From: Bradyrhizobium sp. ISRA464
GTDB lineage: Bacteria; Pseudomonadota; Alphaproteobacteria; Rhizobiales; Xanthobacteraceae
DNA length: 64,000 nt
NCBI RefSeq assembly: GCF_029910095.1
Contig: NZ_CP094526.1
Location: 7,943,501 to 8,007,500, forward strand
Direction of reading: 5' to 3'
Below are positions 19,918 through 29,669 of the stretch, piece after piece; position 1 is the stretch's first letter, and each line of letters opens with the position of its first letter. The translations under genes were made by a program, and so were the position numbers. The notes under the pieces are model-generated. The model worked only from the letters and a program-made list of their open reading frames with translations, was not told the DNA's origin and did not search any database.

Positions 19918-19974
19918 GCCGCGCCACCGATCTCCAGAGCGAGATTGGATCGAACAGCAACCGCGGAGGGACTG

Positions 19975-20115
19975 CGCCCCCTCTCCCGCTTGCGGGGGAG
20001 GGCTGGGGTGGGCTCTCTCCACGAGTCATATTTTGGAGAGAACCCCCAGCCGTCGCGCTTCGCGCGCCGACCTAAGAGCGAGTTCCGCTCGTCTCGGCCC
20101 CGCAAGCGGGAGAGG
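19975..20115. repeat. Palindromic intergenic repeat, family A, copy 1
   Basis: About 140 bp bounded by a short inverted pair (CTCTCCCGCTTGCGGGGGAG at the left, CCCCGCAAGCGGGAGAGG at the right) with GGCTGGGGTGGGC / CCCCAGCC inside. Related copies are at 46471-46615, 48148-48274 and 53020-53166. All lie in gaps; none overlaps a gene. Confidence 0.75.
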
Positions 20116-20143
20116 TGTAGCGAGTTTGCGGCCCGATCAAATC

Positions 20144-21295
20144 CTACACCGCACGCGCCTTCAGCGCGGTCGCGGCGATGGCGTAGCCGCCGCGGGCGCC
20201 GTCGATGAAATGGACGTGATCGCTGCGCATCACCGACGGTGTGAAGCAGGTCATCATCGCGGCATCCTGGCGGTGCAGACCGTAGCGCACGACGCCTTGA
20301 GCGGCCGCGTCGGCAAGGCGCTGCTCGAGCTCGGTCGCAAGGTCCGGCGTGCAATCAAGAATCATGCGCAGACCATCGTCATATTTGCGGAAGTCTGAAT
20401 TCTCGACCACCTGCTGCAGATAGAGCTTCGGCACGAACTTGCCGACCTTGATGCCGAGGCGGAACACGACATAGGCCCAGAACGCAAAACCCAGCACGAG
20501 GGCGCGCTTCATCGCGAGCGGGCCGCCGCGCCGCCTGGCGCGCGCTTCGTACTCCATCCCTTGCGGCGGGAAGCGCAGCGGCGGACCGCCTGCCGGCACC
20601 GGCCGTCCCGCCTCGGGGCTCTTCTCGACCCGCACGACGATGTCCTCGATCACCTTGCGGAAGGCGGCGGGATCGGCGCCCCTTGCGGGCACCACCAGCA
20701 CCGACAGGATGACGCCGCGGGCCGAGGCCATTTCCTCGAAGCGGCAGGACAGGCCGGACAAATCGGGCTGGGTGCCCGGCGGCGCCGGGTCGACGGCGAA
20801 CTCGCCGCGCTTCATCGCGGCGTCGGCGAAGGCCAGCCCGCCGCCGGAGAACATCGCATAGGACAGATTGGCCGACGGCCCGAAGCGCGCGACGCGGACA
20901 TCGGCGGCCGCCGCGCGGATCGCCGCGACCGGCACCAACGCGACGCGCATCACGAGATCGAGGTCGTCGCGGACCCAGCGCGCGGTCGCCGCCAGCGCCT
21001 CGCGCGCCTTGTCGAGATCGGCCGGCGCGACCGCGAAGCTCGCGCCATCGCCGCCGAACACGAAGGGGAATTCACGGCCCTCCAGCGCATTGGTGACCGA
21101 GGCGATCACGGAGGCGCCGGCCATGTTGACCGCCTTGTAGCGCTGCGCCGCGATCGCCTTGGTGGATTCCACGATATCGGCGACCCCGACGGTCCAGTCG
21201 TCGGGCAAAGGCGCATACAGCGCGGGGTCCATCAGGCGCGTGAAGCCGCGAAACACCGGGATGCTGCCGTAGAAAATCTCGCTGCTGGTTTTCAT
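20144..21295 (-). CDS. DUF3095-family protein, nucleotidyl-cyclase-like N-terminus
   Basis: A 383-residue protein matching what I recall of DUF3095. Residues 30-110 contain VGVADIVESTKAIAAQRYKAVNMAGA and FVFGGDGASFAV, which resemble the metal-binding Asp strand and following loop of class III nucleotidyl cyclases, although the usual substrate residues are not obvious. A hydrophobic segment lies near 275-295 (ALVLGFAFWAYVVFRLGIKVG). Biochemical role unknown. It is divergent from nothing close: htpG follows on the same strand 310 bp away. Confidence 0.75.
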   Translation of the reverse strand: MKTSSEIFYGSIPVFRGFTRLMDPALYAPLPDDWTVGVADIVESTKAIAAQRYKAVNMAGASVIASVTNALEGREFPFVFGGDGASFAVAPADLDKAREALAATARWVRDDLDLVMRVALVPVAAIRAAAADVRVARFGPSANLSYAMFSGGGLAFADAAMKRGEFAVDPAPPGTQPDLSGLSCRFEEMASARGVILSVLVVPARGADPAAFRKVIEDIVVRVEKSPEAGRPVPAGGPPLRFPPQGMEYEARARRRGGPLAMKRALVLGFAFWAYVVFRLGIKVGKFVPKLYLQQVVENSDFRKYDDGLRMILDCTPDLATELEQRLADAAAQGVVRYGLHRQDAAMMTCFTPSVMRSDHVHFIDGARGGYAIAATALKARAV

Positions 21296-21433
21296 CGCAC
21301 AACCGCGCCGTTCCGCTTCAGGAATGATGTAGCAGATACGCAGCGGTTTGCGACCGGGTTTTGCAGCGGAGCCCGGATGGGGCGCCGCGAAATCCGGGTC
21401 ATTTCGCTTGCCAACGGGGCTGTGCTCCTGATC

Positions 21434-21540
21434 CCGTCATGCTGAGGAGGCTGCGCAGCGGCCGTCTCGAAGCACGACGGCCACCAGCGGGGGGCCGTGC
21501 ATCCTTCGAGACGCGCTACGCGCTCCTCCAGCGACAATGG
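21434..21540. repeat. Palindromic intergenic repeat, family B, copy 1
   Basis: About 105 bp with outer arms ATGCTGAGGAGGCTGCGCAG and ATCCTTCGAGACGCGC..GCGCTCCTC that fold on each other (GAGGAG..CTCCTC, GTCTCGAAG..CTTCGAGAC). A related copy is at 50591-50688. It lies between the DUF3095 gene and htpG. Confidence 0.65.
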
Positions 21541-21605
21541 CGAAGCCATTGCGCGGGGATGACGGGATAGAAGGCTTCGCTCTCCATGCGAGTTACGTAG
21601 TCGCC

Positions 21606-23474
21606 CTACCCCTTCGCCACGCCGCGCAGCACGAGCTGGTTCAGGCGGCTTGCGAAGGCGGCGGGATCATCGGGCATTTCGCCGTCGAGGATCTGCGCCT
21701 GTTCGAACAGCAACAGCGACAAATCCTTCGCCTGCGCCGTGTCGGCCGCGAGTGCGGCGACCAGCGGGTGACGCAGATTGACCTCGAGGATCGGCTTCGT
21801 CACCGCGCCGCGGTTCTGCTGGGCGAGCAGCCGCTCCAGCGCGCGATCGCGCCCATCACCGCCGGCGACGAGACACGACGCGCTCGAGGTCAGCCGCTGC
21901 GAGGCGCGGACGTCGGAGACGCGCTCGCCGAGCGCATCCTTGACGATGGCGATCGTCGTCGCGGCGTCGGCCGCAGCTTCGTCCTTCTTGTCCTCAGCCT
22001 TGTCGTCGAGCAGCGGGATCAGGCCGAAATCGACGTCGCCCTGGCTTAGCGACTTCAACGGCTTGCCGCCGAACTCGAGCGGCGCCGCGGTCCAGAACGC
22101 GTCGACGGGATCGGTCAGCAGCAGCACCTCGATGCCGCGGGCGCGCGCCGATTCCAGCTTTGGATTCGACTTCAGCCGATCGATGGTGTCGCCGACGAGA
22201 TAGTAGATCTCGATCTGGTTCGGCTTGAGGTCGTCGACATATTGCTTCAGCGAGCGCTTCTCGCCCGCGGTGGTGGTGAAGCGCGACAGTGCCAGCAGCT
22301 TGTCGCGGCGCTCGAAATCCTCCCACAGGCCTTCCTTGATCACGGGACCGAACGCGTCCCAGATCTTGGCGAAGGTCTCCGGCTCCTTCTCGCCGAGCGT
22401 CTCGAGCTCGCCGATGACGCGGGTGGTGACGGCTTTGCGGATCTGCGCGAGCTGCGGATTGTTCTGCAGCATCTCGCGCGAGATGTTCAGCGGCAGGTCC
22501 TCGCTGTCGATCACGCCGCGGATGAAGCGCAGATAGGCCGGCAGCAACTCGGCGTCGTCGGCGATGAAGACGCGGCGGACGTAGAGCTTGACCTTGCCCT
22601 TGCGCTCGACCTGGAACAGGTCGAACGGCTTGGTCGAGGGCGCGAACAACAGCACGGCGTAGGATTGCCGGCCCTCGGCGCGGTAATGCAGCGTCATCGC
22701 CGGCTCGTCGAAGGCGCCCGCGATCTGCTGATAGGCCTGCTTGTAGTCCTCCGGCTTCAGCTCGGATTTCGATCGCTGCCACAGCGCGCTCGCCGAGTTG
22801 ATCTGGCGCGGCTCGCCCTCCTCCGGCACCAGCAGGATCGGAAACTGGATATGATCGGAATATTCGTGGACGATGCGCTCGATCTCGTAGGTCTCGAGAT
22901 ATTTCGCCGCGTCCTTCTTCAGATGCAGCACGATCTCGGTGCCGCGCGCGACCCGCTTGGCGGCCTCCTCACTCGCCGGCGCGATCTCGAAGCCGCTGCC
23001 GCCCTCCGACGACCACACCCACACCTCGTCGGCCCCGGCGCGGCGGCTGGTGACGACGATCTTCTCGGCGACCATGAAGGCGGCGTAGAAGCCGACGCCG
23101 AACTGGCCGATCAAATTGGCGCCGTCCTTGGCCTCGGTCAGCTTCTGCAGGAACGACTTGGTGCCGGAGCGCGCGATGGTGCCGAGATTGTCGATCAGCT
23201 CCTGGCGGTCCATGCCGATGCCGCAATCGACCACCGCGAGCGTGTTGGCCTTCTTGTCCGGGACGATCCTGATCTCCGGCGGCGCGCCGTCGGCGATCAG
23301 GGCCGGATTGGCGATCGCCTCGTAGCGCAACTTGTCGCAGGCGTCGGATGCGTTCGAGATCAATTCGCGCAGGAAAATATCGGTCTCGGAATAGACCGAA
23401 TGCACCATCAGGTGCAGCAATTCGGCGACCTCGGCCTGGAACGGCTGGGATTCGGCGGCGGCAGTGGTGGTCAT
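21606..23474 (-). CDS. htpG: Molecular chaperone HtpG (Hsp90)
   Basis: Bacterial Hsp90. I chose ATG 23474 ([16 protein letters not shown]); the open frame continues upstream but without family similarity. At 622 residues it has normal length. The GHKL ATP pocket is seen in [41 protein letters not shown] and [13 protein letters not shown]. The middle domain ([28 protein letters not shown]) and the C-terminal dimerisation domain are present. The start codon is about 110 bp from the metallo-hydrolase stop on the same strand. Confidence 0.97.
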   Translation of the reverse strand: MTTTAAAESQPFQAEVAELLHLMVHSVYSETDIFLRELISNASDACDKLRYEAIANPALIADGAPPEIRIVPDKKANTLAVVDCGIGMDRQELIDNLGTIARSGTKSFLQKLTEAKDGANLIGQFGVGFYAAFMVAEKIVVTSRRAGADEVWVWSSEGGSGFEIAPASEEAAKRVARGTEIVLHLKKDAAKYLETYEIERIVHEYSDHIQFPILLVPEEGEPRQINSASALWQRSKSELKPEDYKQAYQQIAGAFDEPAMTLHYRAEGRQSYAVLLFAPSTKPFDLFQVERKGKVKLYVRRVFIADDAELLPAYLRFIRGVIDSEDLPLNISREMLQNNPQLAQIRKAVTTRVIGELETLGEKEPETFAKIWDAFGPVIKEGLWEDFERRDKLLALSRFTTTAGEKRSLKQYVDDLKPNQIEIYYLVGDTIDRLKSNPKLESARARGIEVLLLTDPVDAFWTAAPLEFGGKPLKSLSQGDVDFGLIPLLDDKAEDKKDEAAADAATTIAIVKDALGERVSDVRASQRLTSSASCLVAGGDGRDRALERLLAQQNRGAVTKPILEVNLRHPLVAALAADTAQAKDLSLLLFEQAQILDGEMPDDPAAFASRLNQLVLRGVAKG

Positions 23475-23587
23475 GGGGAACTCAGGCAATTCCGGGTGGT
23501 GGGAAAGCCCTGATATAGCGCGACCGCACCGGCTGGCAAGATTTGCGGCCGCGCCCGGCACGCTGGATCCCGCCTGCAGGAACGCCG

Positions 23588-24394
23588 TCAGTCGGCAATG
23601 GCGGCGATATACCGCTGCACCGAGCGATGGAAGGCGGGCTTCGCGCCGGCGGCGATGTTCTTCCCCCACCAGGCGCCGTAGATGCGGTCGAAGGCGAGCG
23701 GCTCGACCGCGCGCGCGATCACGCGGACCGCGGCGGCATTGAGCGGGATGTAGTTCGGATAGGAATACATGAAGCTCACCGAGCGGCGGTCCATCGCAAC
23801 CATCGCGATGTCGCCGGTGAGCAGCGCGCCGCGGCCTTCGGCGCCGGCGCGCCAATGCAGCACGGTGCCGCCGGCGAAATGGCCGCCGGTCCGCACCAGG
23901 AGCACGTCGTCGGAGAGGCGATAGCTGTCGCCCCGCCACGGCACGATCGACGGATACGGCCGCGTCACCCATTGCGCGTCATCGCCGTGCAGATAGACCG
24001 GCACGGCGCCGAACGCCGCACTCCAGTCGGCGACCGCGCCATAATAATGCGGGTGCGAGATCGCGATCGCCTTCAGGCCGCCGAGAGATTTGACATGCGC
24101 GATCGCCTCCGCCGTTGCCAGCGGCACGCAGTCCCACATCACGCAGCCGCCGCGATCGGGCACCAAGAGCGCGCGCTGCCCGATCGCGAACGTCGGCTCC
24201 AGGCCGATCCCGACCAGGCCCAGATCATCGCGCCAGACCAGCTGGTGCCGCTGCGCCAGCTCCTCGCGGGTCAGCCAGGCCTGCCCGTTCCAGTTCACAT
24301 ATTGCCGCTCGTCCTCGCAGATCGGGCAGGACGACGGCGGCACTGTGGTTTCAGGAAATTGCGCGCCGCATTGTTCACAGGTCCAGAGGGGCAT
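23588..24394 (-). CDS. Metallo-beta-lactamase-fold hydrolase with N-terminal zinc ribbon
   Basis: A 268-residue protein from ATG 24394 ([10 protein letters not shown]); a GTG two codons upstream is possible. A Cys-x-x-Cys ... Cys-x-x-Cys ribbon (Cys6, Cys9, Cys23, Cys26) precedes an MBL-fold domain. The usual HxHxDH metal motif is altered: I see [12 protein letters not shown], which keeps two His but lacks the Asp-His pair. A later [12 protein letters not shown] and LTGDIAMV match the family. Substrate unknown. It precedes htpG on the same strand. Confidence 0.75.
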   Translation of the reverse strand: MPLWTCEQCGAQFPETTVPPSSCPICEDERQYVNWNGQAWLTREELAQRHQLVWRDDLGLVGIGLEPTFAIGQRALLVPDRGGCVMWDCVPLATAEAIAHVKSLGGLKAIAISHPHYYGAVADWSAAFGAVPVYLHGDDAQWVTRPYPSIVPWRGDSYRLSDDVLLVRTGGHFAGGTVLHWRAGAEGRGALLTGDIAMVAMDRRSVSFMYSYPNYIPLNAAAVRVIARAVEPLAFDRIYGAWWGKNIAAGAKPAFHRSVQRYIAAIAD

Positions 24395-24526
24395 CGACAC
24401 TCACCATCGCTCGCGGGGATAAGAGCGCGATCATACGCTCAAGCGATGGGGCAACATACCAACAGCATCGTGAGCGAGGCCACGCTTGACGGCGATGGGT
24501 GCCTTGACGCATGAACCGCGTCCCGA

Positions 24527-25629
24527 TCACTGCGTCGCGACGAAGGCCTGCTGGACCGCCTTCGGCTCGGTGATGCCGTTGGCGATCAGGAGCTCCAGCA
24601 GTACCCGTGCCTTCTGCGGGTTGAGGTCGAGCGAGACGGCGAAGCCGAGCTCATCGTCGTTGACCTCGACATTCCGGTTCACGAAGCCCGAGCCGACGCG
24701 GCTGGAACGGACCACCACGACGCCCTGCTTCACCGCGGCGGCGAGCGCATCGATCGCGGCCTTCGAGCTGTTGCCGTCACCGACGCCCGCCAGCACGATG
24801 CCCTTGGCGCCGCGCTTCACCGCATCCTCGACCGGCGCGGCGTCCATGTTGGCGTGCGAATAGACGATGTCGACCCTCGGCAGCGGCGCGGCCTCCGGCA
24901 GTTTCAGCTTCGGCCCCTTGGCTGTTACGGCCGGCTGCAGGAAGCGGAGCGCGCCGGCGTCGACATAGCCGACCGGGCCGCATCGGGCGAGCGGAAGGTC
25001 TCGACGCTGGTGGTGTTGGTCTTCTGCGCCCAGCGCGCGCCGTGGATGGTGTCGTTGAGCACCACGAGCACGCCGCGGCCCCGCGATTCGGGCGCGGCGG
25101 CGACCTTCACGGCGTCGTAGAGGTTGGCCGGCCCGTCGGCGCCGACCGCGGTCGAGGGGCGCATCGACCCGACCAGCACGATCGGCATGTCGGTTTCCAG
25201 CACGTTTTGCAGGAAGAACGCGGTCTCCTCCATCGTGTCGGTGCCGTGCGTGATCACGATGCCGTCGGCCTCCTTCTTGTCGATCGCGGCGCGGATGCGC
25301 TTGACGAGGTCGAGCCAGACCTTGTCGTTCATGTCCTGCGAGCCGATCGCGGAAATCTGCTCGGCGGAGATCTGCGCGAGCTTGTCCATGCCGGGAACGG
25401 CGGCGACGAGGTCCGCCGCGCTCACCTTGGCCGAGTCATAGGCGTTGCCGGCGCGCGCGCTGGCCTGGCCGGCAATGGTGCCGCCGGTGCCGAGCACGAG
25501 CACCCGCGACCGCGCGGCATCGGAGGCTTGCTGCGCGGCAGCGGGAGATGCAAGCAGCCCCGTCACGAGGACGAAGACGAGGCCGATCGCGGCGATTGCG
25601 GAACGGTTCGATCGAAGCGAATGCGGCAT
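24527..25629 (-). pseudogene. Type II L-asparaginase, interrupted by one frameshift
   Basis: Periplasmic L-asparaginase (asparagine to aspartate). The start at 25629 has GGGGGAAAGAG upstream and a signal peptide (..AIAAIGLVFVLVTGLLASPAAAQ). Catalytic motifs are intact: VLVLGTGGTIAG and ITHGTDTMEETAFFL. At about 24977-24980 the frame shifts after FRSPDA: one missing G in GCGGCCCGG (expected GCGGGCCCGG) restores ..DAGPVGYVDAGALRF.. and links to the C-terminal part (MDAAPVEDAVKRGAKGIVLAGVGDGN..) ending at 24527. A sequencing error in this GC run cannot be excluded. If real, the C-terminal 150 residues are lost. Confidence 0.8.
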
Positions 25630-25949
25630 CTCTTTCCCCCAGCGATATGTCCACACCAATGCAACCCCTGGTTTTGTCCTCCAACAAATGGACAAAGTTA
25701 CGGCAGGTATCATGCGACAGAACATTGACAGCGAGATCACACGCCCGCTCCAGGCGGCGCTCCTTCTGCCTCCCTGCAGTCGTCGCAGTTGCACGGACAG
25801 GGAGAGCCACCGCAATGCCGCTTCACTCCTTCGGCACGGCACGCGGGCGCGCGTCGAAACATGATGCGGTTGAGAGGAAGCTTGCTAGTATTGTGCCGGG
25901 TGCGCCACGCGAACCGGGCCGCGCAGGCCGGATCAGGGAAAACGAACCG

Positions 25950-27104
25950 ATGGACATCAGGGCTGTCCTGCCGCCGCGCGGGCGCGACTATCGACTCGAT
26001 CTGTTGCGCGGGTTCGCCAACTGGGCGATCTATCTCGATCACATCCCCAACAATGCCGTCAACTGGATCACGCAGAAGAACTTCGGCTTCAGCGACGCGG
26101 CCGACCTGTTCGTCTTCATCTCCGGCTACACGGCGTCGTTCGTCTATGCGCGGATGATCCTGGAGCGCGGCTTCGTGATCGGCGGCACCCGCCTGATCAA
26201 GCGGGCCTGGCAGATCTATGTCGCGCACGTTCTGTTGTTCGTCATCTATATCGCCGAGATCGGCTATCTCTCCCAGCGCTACCACGACCCGAACCTGCAG
26301 AACGAATTCAACGTCGCGGGCTTCATGCAGAATCCGGCCGAGACGCTCTATCAGGGCCTGATTCTGGCGTTCAAGCCCGTCAACATGGACGTGCTGCCGC
26401 TCTACATCGCGCTGATGCTGGTGTATCCGCTCGTGCTCTGGGCGATGTTGCGCCGGCCGAACCTAACGCTGGCGGCATCATTCCTGCTCTATCTGGCGGC
26501 GCGCCATTTCGGCTGGAACCTGCCGGCCTATCCGACCGGCTCGTGGTACTTCAATCCGTTCTGCTGGCAGTTCCTGTTCGTGTTCGGCGGATGGTTCGCA
26601 CTTGGCGGTGCGGCCGAATCGATATCGTTCATCCGCTCGCGCACATTCCTGTGGCTGGGCGCAGCCTATCTGTCGTTCGCGCTGGTGATGACGCTGGCGG
26701 GCCGCTTCCCCGAGCTTGGCCAGGCGATGCCGGCATGGCTCTATGATGCGTTCAACCCGAACGACAAGACCAACCTCGCGCCCTATCGCGTGCTGCATTT
26801 CGTGGTGCTCGCCTTCTTCGTCACGCGCTTCCTGCCGCGCGACTGGGCCGGCCTGCACTGGGCGATCTTCCGCCCGATGATGAAGTGCGGCCAGCAGTCG
26901 CTCGAAGTGTTCTGCAGCGGCGTCTTCCTCGCTGCTATCGCGCACCTCGTCCTGGTCGAGGTCTCCGACAGCATCTGGATGCAGATCGTGGTCAGCGCGG
27001 CCGGCATCGCGCTGATGACAGCGCTCGCCTACTACCGCTCCTGGTCGAAGAAGGTCGACAAGGCGCCGGCGAATGCGCCGCCGAGCTCGGCGCCGGCGGA
27101 GTAG
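25950..27104 (+). CDS. opgC: OpgC-family membrane acyltransferase
   Basis: A 384-residue multi-pass membrane protein of the OpgC family, which succinylates osmoregulated periplasmic glucans. I chose ATG 25950 (MDIRAVLPPRGRDYRLDLLRGFANW), with AGGGAA 10 bp upstream; the open frame further up overlaps the asparaginase promoter. Family signs are DLLRGFANWAIYLDHIPNNAVNW, FGFSDAADLFVFISGYTAS and PNDKTNLAPYRVLHF. About ten hydrophobic segments are visible. No glucan synthase gene is nearby. Confidence 0.88.
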   Translation: MDIRAVLPPRGRDYRLDLLRGFANWAIYLDHIPNNAVNWITQKNFGFSDAADLFVFISGYTASFVYARMILERGFVIGGTRLIKRAWQIYVAHVLLFVIYIAEIGYLSQRYHDPNLQNEFNVAGFMQNPAETLYQGLILAFKPVNMDVLPLYIALMLVYPLVLWAMLRRPNLTLAASFLLYLAARHFGWNLPAYPTGSWYFNPFCWQFLFVFGGWFALGGAAESISFIRSRTFLWLGAAYLSFALVMTLAGRFPELGQAMPAWLYDAFNPNDKTNLAPYRVLHFVVLAFFVTRFLPRDWAGLHWAIFRPMMKCGQQSLEVFCSGVFLAAIAHLVLVEVSDSIWMQIVVSAAGIALMTALAYYRSWSKKVDKAPANAPPSSAPAE

Positions 27105-27139
27105 ATCACCTGCGACTGGACATTGCGGGGCGGATTTCA

Positions 27140-28069
27140 TCATGATCCCTGGACCGCCGGCGACAGTGTTCCCAGAACACTGACGATGCCGATGACGAGG
27201 GCGCCGAGAATCTGCTCTGCGACAATATTGCGACGAAGCCTCGCGAGCACGAGGTCCGGCCGGCTGCCGGCCGGCGCTTTCGCCAACGCCGGAACAAGCC
27301 AAAACCGGTTGGATGCCGCAAGACACAACATCAGGCCGAACACACCGAGTTTCATCAGCAGCAGCTCGCCATAGTTGGTGCCGATCAAGGCCGAGAAGGA
27401 GCCGATCAGGAACCACCCGTTGATCAGGCCGGAAGCCAGAAGAGCCGCGACTGCGCAATAGCCCATGCCGGAAAAGCGCGACAGGACGGCGATGGTGCTG
27501 TCGTTCGCCGATTGTCGCATCCGACACGATGCAACGACGACGCCCAGAGGCAGAAGGCCGCCGAGCCAAGCTCCGGTCGCAAGCAAATGCACAGCGTCGG
27601 CCGTGACATGGACAATGCCCAGTGCGCCCTCATGGATCTGGGTGTGACCGACCCCGGCCAACGACGACAAAAGGATGGCGGCAAGAGCCGCCAGGAGAAT
27701 GAGCAGGCGGCGGCGCAATAGGAATGCGTCTGACCAAGCCATCGCAACGACGACCAGCATCAGCACGATGCGAGCAACCCATAGGCGTCCGAAGCCGGTT
27801 TCCCGCAGCACGGACCAGATCGCCTCAGCGTCAAGCGCACCGGCCAGCGTGCCGCTCATGTTTCCCACTGTAAAGAGAAACCATGCGAGCCCGCTCAAAA
27901 GTGCGCCGAGTGCCGCCGCGAGAAGAACACGGGACCGCATGCGCACCAGACGCTCTGATCCGGACCCGAAGACCGGCGAATACAGGACAAACAACGCACC
28001 GCCAAACAGGATGATGGCGCACGCAAAATGAACGAAGCGAGAGCAAGCGAGCCCCGCATCCACCATCAT
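27140..28069 (-). CDS. copD: Copper resistance membrane protein CopD
   Basis: A 309-residue inner-membrane protein with about eight hydrophobic segments. CopD is thought to move copper from periplasmic CopC into the cytoplasm or to balance it. Conserved features are GVGHTQIHEGALGIVHVTADAVHLLATGAWLGGLLPLG, rich in His and Met-like metal ligands. It is the last gene of a minus-strand copper cluster, 75 bp after the His-rich gene, and its stop is 35 bp from the convergent opgC stop. Confidence 0.92.
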   Translation of the reverse strand: MMVDAGLACSRFVHFACAIILFGGALFVLYSPVFGSGSERLVRMRSRVLLAAALGALLSGLAWFLFTVGNMSGTLAGALDAEAIWSVLRETGFGRLWVARIVLMLVVVAMAWSDAFLLRRRLLILLAALAAILLSSLAGVGHTQIHEGALGIVHVTADAVHLLATGAWLGGLLPLGVVVASCRMRQSANDSTIAVLSRFSGMGYCAVAALLASGLINGWFLIGSFSALIGTNYGELLLMKLGVFGLMLCLAASNRFWLVPALAKAPAGSRPDLVLARLRRNIVAEQILGALVIGIVSVLGTLSPAVQGS

Positions 28070-28144
28070 CTTGGAACCTTGAGCGAAACCCGATGCGTTC
28101 TGCGAGGCCCGCCGACCGCGGGACTCGCAGAAGCGCCGCAGTGC

Positions 28145-28471
28145 TTAGTCTTCGTCATCTCCGCCATACCAGTCATGGTGCCCGCCATAGTGCCAGTCGT
28201 AGTGGCGCCCCGAGTGCGGACCATAGTGCCGGCCGTAATGCCAGCCATAATACGGGTCCCAGTGCAACCCGCTGTGCCAGCCGACATGCGGGCCTTGGTG
28301 CCAATCGTCGTGCGACCCGTAATGCCAGTCGTGACGGCGGGGCTGGTCCCAATCGTCGTCGTCATCATGGGCTCTCGCGGCCTGTGTCAACGTCACAAGC
28401 ATTACCGCTGCAACCAGAAGCCGCAGCCCGAGCGCGGTCCGGTCCTTCCCAGCTTTGGCTGGTGTACGCAT
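28145..28471 (-). CDS. Secreted His/Trp/Tyr-rich repeat protein in the copper cluster
   Basis: 108 residues from ATG 28471, chosen because AGGAGG lies 6 bp upstream; a TTG 18 bp further up is weaker. A signal peptide (LGLRLLVAAVMLVTLTQAARA) is followed by HDDDDDWDQ and then a repetitive tract of Gly, His, Trp and Tyr in which units of the type H-Y-G-x-H-D-W-H and G-x-H-x-G-W-H recur. The mature 65-70 residues hold roughly 20 His. Its place between copD and copC, the acidic start and the His density suggest periplasmic copper binding. I do not recognise a named family. Confidence 0.7.
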   Translation of the reverse strand: MRTPAKAGKDRTALGLRLLVAAVMLVTLTQAARAHDDDDDWDQPRRHDWHYGSHDDWHQGPHVGWHSGLHWDPYYGWHYGRHYGPHSGRHYDWHYGGHHDWYGGDDED

Positions 28472-28647
28472 GGAAGTCCTCCTGAACAACAGTGGGATCC
28501 CAAATCGTAACGGCTCGACTCTGAACGACAGCGAAACGACCAGTTTAGTTCGGATTTATCGCAGCGATGAAGAAGGAACACGGAACGACAAACCTGCGCT
28601 CCTGGAGGAGCGCAGGCAGCCGCCGGAAGCACCCTCGCTTCGGGCAA

Positions 28648-29022
28648 TCAACGTCCCACGCTGAAAGTGTATTGTCCCTGCACGCGATGCGTATCTTCGG
28701 AAACCACGTGCCAATTGACCGTATAGCGTCCCTGTGCGAGCGGGGCAGGAACAGGGACAATGAGGCGCTTCTTGTCCTTGGGATCCGTGGTCGCAGCGCC
28801 GGTAGCGACCGTCTTCCCCTGCTCGTCCTTGAGTTCCAGGCCTGAGAACTTTGCGATCACGCCTTCGCTGAAGTTGAGCTCGATCTGGGTCGGAGAGCCG
28901 GCGCTCTGATCATTGGCAGCAGGGTTCGCGGACTTCAGCAACGGGTGTGCGCTGGCGGGCAGCGTCATCAGACCAATCATGACGAGCGCGAGTGCGCCAA
29001 CGAAGAGTTTGGGTTGCGACAT
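28648..29022 (-). CDS. copC: Periplasmic copper-binding protein CopC
   Basis: 124 residues from ATG 29022 (MSQPKLFVGALALVM), with GGAAGGA upstream. A signal peptide ends ..LPASA, leaving mature HPLLKSANPAAND with the N-terminal His that binds Cu(II). The immunoglobulin-like fold shows QIELNFSEGVIAKFSGLELKD and the closing VSEDTHRVQGQYTFSVGR, including the second conserved His. It is upstream of copD on the same strand, with the His-rich gene between. Confidence 0.93.
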   Translation of the reverse strand: MSQPKLFVGALALVMIGLMTLPASAHPLLKSANPAANDQSAGSPTQIELNFSEGVIAKFSGLELKDEQGKTVATGAATTDPKDKKRLIVPVPAPLAQGRYTVNWHVVSEDTHRVQGQYTFSVGR

Positions 29023-29125
29023 CTTGCATTCCTTCCGTGACCTGAAAGCACCGTCCAATATCGGGGGGCGCGACCTGGTCCACGTCCCCCGATTGATACG
29101 CCCGTTCGAATGAGCGGCCGGGATA

Positions 29126-29446
29126 TTACCACCCCGAGATCAGGCCGAACCGCGGCCTGACCGCGTAGTAGCTGCGATACGGGGTGTAATAGGTGCGGTA
29201 GGAGCTGCGGTAGTCGTTGTCATGGTAGTCGTCGTGCAGATCCCGAAGTGCGCGGTGATAGGCGCGATGCTCGGCGCGGCTATAGAACCCCTCCTCGTGC
29301 GCGCGCTCATGCGCGGCGGACAACTCATCGTGGAATTCCTCGTGCTTGCCGTAGCCGTAGTCGTCATCGTCGTGCGCAAGCGCGGGCACAACGGGCGTGG
29401 CGAGCACCAGAACAGCGGCCGCCATCAGGATCTTCGTCGCGTTCAT
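29126..29446 (-). CDS. Small secreted acidic/His/Tyr-rich protein upstream of copC
   Basis: 106 residues with a signal peptide (MNATKILMAAAVLVLATPVVPALA) followed by HDDDDYGYGKHEEFHDELSAAHERAHEEGFYSRAEHRAYHRALRDLHDDYHDN. The helical-looking middle carries His every three to four residues alternating with Glu and Asp, then an Arg/Tyr/Ser-rich tail. A GGAGAC lies 6 bp from the ATG. It shares the HDDDDx start with the repeat protein at 28145, so the two may be related in function. Likely first gene of the copper cluster. No named family recognised. Confidence 0.7.
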   Translation of the reverse strand: MNATKILMAAAVLVLATPVVPALAHDDDDYGYGKHEEFHDELSAAHERAHEEGFYSRAEHRAYHRALRDLHDDYHDNDYRSSYRTYYTPYRSYYAVRPRFGLISGW

Positions 29447-29669
29447 TACACGTCTCCATTAGCAGGAGCCCCGCCTTCAATTGTGGGACTTCTGTAATCT
29501 CTCTTTTAGGCGGTTCATGCTGAATGCATCCGGAAGCCACCTTTCATGCGCCGTTCATCGACCAGCAAGATGCCGACCAGCCCGGGCAGATGTGACATGC
29601 ATCCGGCTCCGTGAATATCGGAGACGGAGTGGGTGGCCAGCGGTCTCCTTCATTTGCTAAAATTACGCG

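Noticed and set aside
23475..23972. N-terminal extension of htpG in the same open frame
   Set aside because: The extra 166 codons have no similarity to HtpG and overlap the metallo-hydrolase gene; ATG 23474 begins the family sequence.
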